Shown here one piece after another: positions 13,942-19,120 of a DNA stretch of 19,120 nt; position 1 is the stretch's first letter, and every line of letters begins with the position of its first letter. The position numbers and the translations under genes were made by a program. The notes beneath the pieces were generated by a model. It made no database searches and was not told where the DNA came from. It worked only from the letters and a program-made list of their open reading frames with translations. The DNA comes from SIG437 sp045648985 (GTDB lineage Bacteria > Bacillota > Clostridia > UBA1381 > UBA9506), in contig JAZROZ010000008.1 in NCBI GenBank assembly GCA_045648985.1, forward strand, positions 1-19,120. The letters run 5' to 3'.

Positions 13942-15754
13942 TTTGACTTACCTCCGGTTTTATTAAACATTCAGGTGAGTATCCAATCAAGTCCTCTCTA
14001 CCTGCTTTTATCAGTGCTTTTTTTACTAAACTTCTGTTTTTGGGATTTAGTGACTGCAATAGCGCTCTTTGCATTGATTTTTCGTCAAATGATTTTGGTA
14101 CATATACTTCCTTTAGAGTTTGCGGGTCAAGTCCTGTATAGAACATACACGTTGAAATTGTACCTGGTGTCGGATAAAAATCCTGTACCTGTTCGGGATT
14201 TAATTTATGTTTTCTTAAATACTGAGCAAGTTCAATTGCAGAATCAAGTGTCGAGCCGGGATGTGAAGACATAAGATACGGCACTAAATACTGCTCTTTC
14301 TTTAACTTTTCATTTATTTCGTAAAATCTCTCTGCAAACTTATCATAAACCTTTTTACCCGGTTTTCCCATATATTTTAAAACATCGCTTGATACGTGTT
14401 CAGGAGCAACTTTTAGCTGTCCGCTAACATGATGTTTACAAAGCTCGTAGAAAAAAGTTTCATCTTTGTCGGCTATCAGGTAGTCATATCTTATTCCGGA
14501 ACGAATGAAAACCTTTTTAACACCGTCAAGCTTTCTTAATTTACGCAACAGTAAAACATAGTCGCTGTGGTCAACTTCAAGCTGGCTGCAAGGATGCGGA
14601 TAAAGACATCTTTTGTCTTTGCAGACACCGTATTTTTCTTGCTTTGTGCAAGATGGCTTTCTGAAATTTGCCGTAGGTCCTCCAACATCGTGAATATAAC
14701 CTTTAAAATCAGGAAGTTTAGTTAAAAGCTTTGCTTCATTAATTATCGATTCGTGGCTTCGCGCCTGAATAACTCTGCCTTGATGAAAATTTAATGAGCA
14801 GAAATTACACATTCCGTAGCATCCACGTGAGCTTATAAGGCTAAACTTTACTTCATCAAATGCAGGGATACCACCATACTTATCATAAGTGGGATGCCAT
14901 CTTCTTACGTATGGAAGTTCATATACAAAATCAAGTTCATTAGAATCAAGTGGCTTTTGAGGTGGATTTTGCACTAAATATCTATCCTGATGCTTTTGAA
15001 TCACAATTTTTCCACTTACGTGATCTTGCTCACTAAACTGTATTTTCGTAGCAATAGCATATGATTTTTTATTCTCTTTTACATCTTCGTATGAAGGACA
15101 AACTACTGCCCTGTCTTCCAAGTGCGAAATATCGCTTGTTATATAACAAGTTCCGTTTATTTTTTTAATGTCTTTAATATCAGCGCCTGATGATAGTGCA
15201 TCAGCAATGGCAATAATAGATTTTTCACCCATACCATATGATAAAATATCAGCTCTGGAGTCAAAAAGAATTGAGCGACGCACAGAGTCTTGCCAATAGT
15301 CGTAATGAGCAAACCGCCTCAGGCTTGCTTCAATTCCGCCTATTATTATTGGAATTTTTCCATAAGCCTCTCTTATTTTATTACAATATACAATAGTTGC
15401 TCTGTCAGGTCTTAAACCGATTTTACCGCCCGGTGAAAACAAATCCTGACTTCTTCTCTTTTTAGCTGCAGTATAATGGTTTACCATCGAATCCATATTT
15501 CCTGCACCGACCAAAAAAGCAAGACGAGGCTTACCTAAAACCTTAAATGCATCAATATTATCCTTATCGGGTTGTGCAATAATACCAACTCTATATCCAT
15601 TTGCAGTGAGAACGCGTGAAATGACAGCTGAAGCAAAGGAAGAATGGTCAACATATGCATCTCCCGACACATATACAAAATCAACCTCATCCCATCCAAG
15701 ATAATCCATATCCTCTCTGTTTATGGGCAAAAAGCCTTGTTTAGCACCAATCAT
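13865..15754 (-). CDS. YgiQ family radical SAM protein
   Basis: UPF0313/YgiQ radical SAM protein of 629 residues. The N-terminal domain begins FLPINREDMDYLGWDEVDFV and contains SGDAYVDHSSFASAVISR, with a B12-binding-like fold. The 4Fe-4S SAM cluster motif is CYGMCNFC at ~311-318 in the block SSRGCYGMCNFCSLNFHQG. A second Cys-rich stretch follows (CKDKRCLYPHPC), then PEHVSSDVLKYMGKPG. The C-terminus is a basic tail (NFRRKNGISKDKGRAKKRSR), and its last ~25 codons overlap folD out of frame. The start overlaps the ftsK stop as ATGA, indicating translational coupling. The reaction performed by YgiQ proteins is not known to me, so no substrate is proposed. Confidence 0.93.
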   Translation of the reverse strand: MIGAKQGFLPINREDMDYLGWDEVDFVYVSGDAYVDHSSFASAVISRVLTANGYRVGIIAQPDKDNIDAFKVLGKPRLAFLVGAGNMDSMVNHYTAAKKRRSQDLFSPGGKIGLRPDRATIVYCNKIREAYGKIPIIIGGIEASLRRFAHYDYWQDSVRRSILFDSRADILSYGMGEKSIIAIADALSSGADIKDIKKINGTCYITSDISHLEDRAVVCPSYEDVKENKKSYAIATKIQFSEQDHVSGKIVIQKHQDRYLVQNPPQKPLDSNELDFVYELPYVRRWHPTYDKYGGIPAFDEVKFSLISSRGCYGMCNFCSLNFHQGRVIQARSHESIINEAKLLTKLPDFKGYIHDVGGPTANFRKPSCTKQEKYGVCKDKRCLYPHPCSQLEVDHSDYVLLLRKLRKLDGVKKVFIRSGIRYDYLIADKDETFFYELCKHHVSGQLKVAPEHVSSDVLKYMGKPGKKVYDKFAERFYEINEKLKKEQYLVPYLMSSHPGSTLDSAIELAQYLRKHKLNPEQVQDFYPTPGTISTCMFYTGLDPQTLKEVYVPKSFDEKSMQRALLQSLNPKNRSLVKKALIKAGREDLIGYSPECLIKPEVSQNDTNKNFRRKNGISKDKGRAKKRSR

Positions 15755-18246
15755 GAACGCATACTCATTTCCATATAATCTTCTTTTGATATTAAAACCT
15801 CACGTGGTTTACTTCCGTCCTGAGGACCAATTAAACCTCTTTCTTCCATCTGGTCAATTATACGTGCGGCTCTTGAAAAACCAACCTTTAGTCTTCTTTG
15901 TATGTATGATGCAGAAATTTTACCTGTATCAACGGCAATTTCAATAGCTCTTGGTAATAGCTCATCTGAATCATCACCATCATTATCGTTTGATTTCTCA
16001 TTAATATTTACAGGTTTACCATTATCAATCTTTTCAATAATATCTTCATCATAACGAGCTTCGGACTTGCCTTTAATGAAATCTACCACTCGTTCAACTT
16101 CCTTATCAGATATAAATGCACCCTGAAGTCTTATCGGTTTTGGTGCGCCAATTGGTGAAAATAGCATATCACCTTTACCTAAGAGCTTATCAGCACCACC
16201 CTGATCAAGTATTGTTCTGCTATCAATTTGTGAAGATACAGCAAAAGCAATACGTGATGGGATATTTGCCTTGATTGTGCCTGTGATAACATCAACTGAA
16301 GGTCTTTGTGTTGCTATTACAAGATGCATACCGGCAGCACGTGCCATCTGTGCTAAACGACAGATTGAATCTTCAACCTCACCTGGTGCAACCATCATTA
16401 AGTCTGCAAGCTCATCAATGATAATAACTATTTGGGGAAGCGTATTTTCGTTTCCTTCTTCCTGCAGCTTTTCGTTGTATCCTTTAATATCACGAACGTT
16501 GCTGTCAGCAAACATCGCATATCTTCTGAGCATTTCCTGTACTGCCCAGTAAAGTGCACCAGATGCACGTCTCGGGTCAGTTACAACAGGGATTAAAAGG
16601 TGTGGAATGCCATTATATACACCAAGCTCAACAACTTTTGGGTCAACCATCAAAAGCTTAACATCATTAGGGTCAGCTTTGTAGATGATACTTGTGATTA
16701 ATGTGTTAATACAAACGCTCTTGCCCGAGCCTGTAGAACCGGCAATAAGTAAATGAGGCATTTTGCCAAGATCGGCTATAATGTTTTTTCCTGTTATATC
16801 TTTACCGAGTGCAAATGCAAGTTTAGAATCAAATTTTTCAAATTCGCTTGAACCTATTACATCTCTTATAAACACCATATCAACAGATTTATTTGGAATT
16901 TCAATACCTATTGCTTCTTTGTTCGGGATTGGTGCTTCAATTCTAACACCACTTGCAGCTAAACGAAGAGCAATATCATCAGAAAGATTTACAATCTTAC
17001 TTACCTTAACGCCGTCACCTGGTTTTAGCTCAAAACGAGTTACTGTCGGACCTTTACTTACATTTATAAGTTTTGCATCAACATTAAAGCTTTTGAGTGT
17101 TGTAATAAGCTTTTGTGCAGTTTCCTTTAGCTCTGTTCTTGAAATATCGCTCGTGTCCCCGCTGTTTGACTCATTTAAAAGCTTTAAATCAGGGAATGTG
17201 TATGGAATACGTTCAAAGGCCTGTTCAATTTCATCTGTCACATCTTCCATGCCCGTTACTTTTTCAGGAATTAACTCTTTCTTTTCACGCTCATAAGCAT
17301 CTGCATCATTTTCTTCATCAGCTGAATCATTAGCATATGCTGATGCTTTAGAGCTAAAGCCTTTTTCATCACTTAAACCATCATCATTAACTATTTCAGG
17401 AACAGCCGTGTTTACAATATCATTAATATTTGTGATTTCTTCATCGTCAATAATAATGTCTCTGAGTGATGGTGGAATATAATCCTCGTCATCATATGGT
17501 TTTTTTACAATGTCATTTCCGTCTATATGTTCATTTTCAAGTTTGTCGGGAGTTAACTCATCGTCATCAAAGACCTGCATTTTCTTTTTCTTCTGTTTGC
17601 GGACATCTTCTACAGACATCTGCTGAGCTTTTATCTGCTGAAATTCATCTTTTACAGATTGTTTTGCATTTTTAATTCTGTAATAAAGTATCACTATAGC
17701 ACGAAGCATCGCTTTTAAAGGCGACCATTTTGTCAATACCATAATTATAATAATTAAAGCTGCAAACAGAATGATGCCTGCAACAACTGAGCCAAATAAA
17801 TTCGCAAAAACATCACACAAAATACCGCCAAAAACTCCACCGCCAATACCTGTTTTTCCATAGTACCAATAAAGAGGAACAGATGTGAACGGATTTTCAG
17901 GAGTGAGTGAAAACAAGGATATAATCGCAGATAAAACAAAAATACCCCCACCTGCTATGTAATATTTTTTAATATTATCTGAAAAGCCCTTACCAACCGC
18001 CATATGTATACCGTAGACGATTAAAACAATCGGAAGTGCAAAAACAGGATATCCCATAAGTCCTAAGAAAAACTCTTTGATATGAGGGCCTATAACACCT
18101 GACGGGATATATAATAAAGCTGCCCAGATTAAGCCAACTACAACTATCAAAAGTGCAGTAAAGTCAGAATAATCTTTCTGCTCAGAAGTCATTTTTGTTG
18201 TTTTGGTCTTTGCCGTAGTCTTTTTTGTTGTTTTCTTTCGTGCCAT
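15751..18246 (-). CDS. ftsK: FtsK/SpoIIIE DNA translocase
   Basis: Septal ATPase that pumps chromosomal DNA during division or sporulation. The 831 residues comprise a Lys/Thr-rich N-terminus (ARKKTTKKTTAKTKTTK), four or so membrane segments over ~25-190 (FTALLIVVVGLIWAALLYI first), and a charged, acidic linker (~200-340). The motor domain follows, with Walker A AGSTGSGKS near 501-509 and Walker B VIIIDELADLMM near 604-615. The C-terminal winged-helix gamma domain is ISASYIQRRLKVGFSRAARII with a GLIGPQDGSKPREVL end, the DNA-orienting module. The ATG at 18246 was chosen because GAGAGG lies 7 nt upstream; an in-frame ATG at 18267 has no comparable site. It is 28 bp from chrA and overlaps ygiQ by 4 bp. 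FtsK versus SpoIIIE cannot be separated from sequence alone. Confidence 0.96.
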   Translation of the reverse strand: MARKKTTKKTTAKTKTTKMTSEQKDYSDFTALLIVVVGLIWAALLYIPSGVIGPHIKEFFLGLMGYPVFALPIVLIVYGIHMAVGKGFSDNIKKYYIAGGGIFVLSAIISLFSLTPENPFTSVPLYWYYGKTGIGGGVFGGILCDVFANLFGSVVAGIILFAALIIIIMVLTKWSPLKAMLRAIVILYYRIKNAKQSVKDEFQQIKAQQMSVEDVRKQKKKKMQVFDDDELTPDKLENEHIDGNDIVKKPYDDEDYIPPSLRDIIIDDEEITNINDIVNTAVPEIVNDDGLSDEKGFSSKASAYANDSADEENDADAYEREKKELIPEKVTGMEDVTDEIEQAFERIPYTFPDLKLLNESNSGDTSDISRTELKETAQKLITTLKSFNVDAKLINVSKGPTVTRFELKPGDGVKVSKIVNLSDDIALRLAASGVRIEAPIPNKEAIGIEIPNKSVDMVFIRDVIGSSEFEKFDSKLAFALGKDITGKNIIADLGKMPHLLIAGSTGSGKSVCINTLITSIIYKADPNDVKLLMVDPKVVELGVYNGIPHLLIPVVTDPRRASGALYWAVQEMLRRYAMFADSNVRDIKGYNEKLQEEGNENTLPQIVIIIDELADLMMVAPGEVEDSICRLAQMARAAGMHLVIATQRPSVDVITGTIKANIPSRIAFAVSSQIDSRTILDQGGADKLLGKGDMLFSPIGAPKPIRLQGAFISDKEVERVVDFIKGKSEARYDEDIIEKIDNGKPVNINEKSNDNDGDDSDELLPRAIEIAVDTGKISASYIQRRLKVGFSRAARIIDQMEERGLIGPQDGSKPREVLISKEDYMEMSMRS

Positions 18247-18274
18247 ATTTATACCTCTCTGTATCAAATATTTT

Positions 18275-18847
18275 TTATCCTAAAAAGCTGTAAATTAATA
18301 TTCCTGCCAAAGCTGAGCCTACAATACAAAGTATTGGACTTTTCCTAAGCTTTCTTATCACGAAAAATGCTGCTGCAAAAATTAATATTGCCCAAATGTC
18401 AAAAGCTTCAAGAAAGCTGCTTTTATTAATAATTGCATCAATATTGAATAACGTGCTCTTAAATACGGAAAAACCGGCCGCAGCAATCAAACCCAAAACA
18501 GCAGGTTTAATGCCATAAAAAGCAGAATCAACATAGAAATTATCCCTGAACTTGTCCAGAAAATTTGCAACAATCAAAATTATAATAATTGATGGAGTGA
18601 TAAGCCCCAAGGTTGCTAAAAATCCACCAAGAACTCCCGCAGTCTGTACACCTGCAAAAGTTGCCATATTTACACCAATAGGACCAGGTGTAGATTCAGA
18701 AACCGCTATCATATTTAATAAATCTGAAATTGTAAACCAACCTGTTTTCTCTGCCATATCTTCTAAAAAAGGCAGTGTGGAAAGTCCACCACCAATAGCA
18801 AAAAGTCCTACCTTAAAAAACTCAAAGAAAAGTCTTAAATAAATCAT
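18275..18847 (-). CDS. Chromate transporter family protein, half-size
   Basis: A 190-residue membrane protein matching one CHR domain. The N-terminal signature FFKVGLFAIGGGLSTLPFLE is followed by WFTISDLLNMIAVSESTPGP and IGVNMATFAGVQTAGVLGGF, then several hydrophobic segments to the C-terminus. Half-size ChrA proteins usually act as pairs encoded side by side. The partner is not within the 273 bp available upstream and does not lie downstream, so it is either beyond the window or absent. The family exports chromate in known cases, but the native substrate of gut Clostridia members is uncertain. The start has AGAGGT 8 nt upstream. It heads the operon with ftsK, ygiQ and folD, and its leader carries a long inverted repeat. 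Confidence 0.88.
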   Translation of the reverse strand: MIYLRLFFEFFKVGLFAIGGGLSTLPFLEDMAEKTGWFTISDLLNMIAVSESTPGPIGVNMATFAGVQTAGVLGGFLATLGLITPSIIIILIVANFLDKFRDNFYVDSAFYGIKPAVLGLIAAAGFSVFKSTLFNIDAIINKSSFLEAFDIWAILIFAAAFFVIRKLRKSPILCIVGSALAGILIYSFLG

Positions 18848-18886
18848 TTCACACTACCTCTTTTCTTTAGTCATCGAAGATTCGAA

Positions 18887-19019
18887 CTTTTTACGCCTTA
18901 TACTTGTAAAATTTTAATGCTTAAAATTTGTCGGCTTTACAGGGCACGAGCCCAACTTCGGCCTCCGCAATTAAATCCTTTAAAATTTTTCTAAGTATAA
19001 GGCCAAAGAGTACAAAAAG
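18887..19019. repeat. Long inverted repeat in the leader of the chromate transporter gene
   Basis: CCTTATACTT (18896-18905) pairs exactly with 18993-19002, and the next inward blocks AAAATTTTAA (18908-18917) and TTAAAATTTT (18980-18989) also pair, separated from the outer arms by a small bulge. Weaker outer pairing joins 18887-18894 to 19010-19019. The interior contains a GGGC-ACGA-GCCC hairpin (18943-18954). TTAAAATTT at 18921-18929 can also pair with 18909-18917, so two exclusive folds exist. It may be a MITE-like insertion or a structured leader RNA. No coding frame was found in 18848-19120. Confidence 0.6.
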
Positions 19020-19054
19020 AGAAAATTTTGATATAAGACAAAGAAAATTCAAAA

Positions 19055-19096
19055 ATTATACTGTCATATATTTGCAGAATTTTCTGCAGTATTATA
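19055..19096 (-). promoter_or_regulatory. Possible promoter region with operator-like palindrome upstream of chrA
   Basis: On the minus strand two TATAAT hexamers occur (19091-19096 and 19055-19060). Between them is the palindrome TGCAGAA-TT-TTCTGCA (19073-19088), placed like an operator just past the first -10. A matching -35 is not clear and the window ends nearby, so the promoter call is tentative. Confidence 0.35.
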
Positions 19097-19120
19097 CGAA
19101 ATTTCCCTTTTTGAACCGCA

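Noticed and set aside
16763..17296. 177-codon plus-strand frame opposite ftsK
   Set aside because: It is a shadow frame of the strongly conserved FtsK motor and linker coding sequence, with no recognisable domain.
18871..18890. tRNA-like GTTCGAATC segment on the minus strand
   Set aside because: It resembles a T loop, but no acceptor, D or anticodon arms can be built around it.
1..19120. CRISPR arrays, tRNA or rRNA genes, insertion sequence ends
   Set aside because: No spaced direct-repeat series, rRNA core sequence, complete tRNA cloverleaf or transposase gene was seen on either strand.

Overview
The window is low-GC DNA from a Gram-positive, spore-forming lineage, most likely a gut-type member of the Clostridia. 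The signs are an ylxM-ffh-rpsP-khpA operon, a SpoVT remnant, a DUF421/DUF4363 pair, FtsK/SpoIIIE and strong AGGAGG ribosome binding sites. No RNA operon or tRNA is visible. Genus and species cannot be named from the sequence alone.

Left part (1 to about 3880) is the right-hand end of an integrative mobile element. It carries the 3' part of an N6-adenine DNA methylase gene, an overlapping HsdS-type specificity subunit, a terminator, and a large serine recombinase with its own promoter. The recombinase frame does not stop at the element end. It runs in frame into the last ~150 codons of the host sporulation regulator gene spoVT, so the element sits inside the AbrB-domain part of spoVT and makes a 744-residue recombinase-SpoVT fusion. 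A strong bidirectional terminator (4341-4379) separates this from the convergent chromosomal gene that follows.

Middle part (4439 to 11672, all minus strand): a Na/Pi cotransporter with a PhoU-like tail; a small DUF6514-like protein; the SRP/ribosome operon ylxM-ffh-rpsP-khpA with a clear promoter and terminator; and a glmM plus glmU-acetyltransferase operon. The glmM leader contains a complete glmS-type self-cleaving ribozyme (11403-11558) behind a near-consensus promoter (11644-11672). That class is normally found upstream of glmS, not glmM. The GlmU protein here is only the acetyltransferase half. Together GlmM and this half would carry glucosamine-6-phosphate to N-acetylglucosamine-1-phosphate for cell wall precursors.

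Right part: a plus-strand DUF421-DUF4363 pair transcribed divergently from glmM, a 53-codon cysteine-rich gene, and a minus-strand operon chrA-ftsK-ygiQ-folD with tight coupling (28-bp gap, ATGA overlap, 77-bp overlap). The 273-bp leader of chrA holds a long inverted repeat with alternative pairing options.

The two strongest leads are the spoVT-interrupting element with its in-frame fusion and the glmS-class ribozyme placed in front of glmM.
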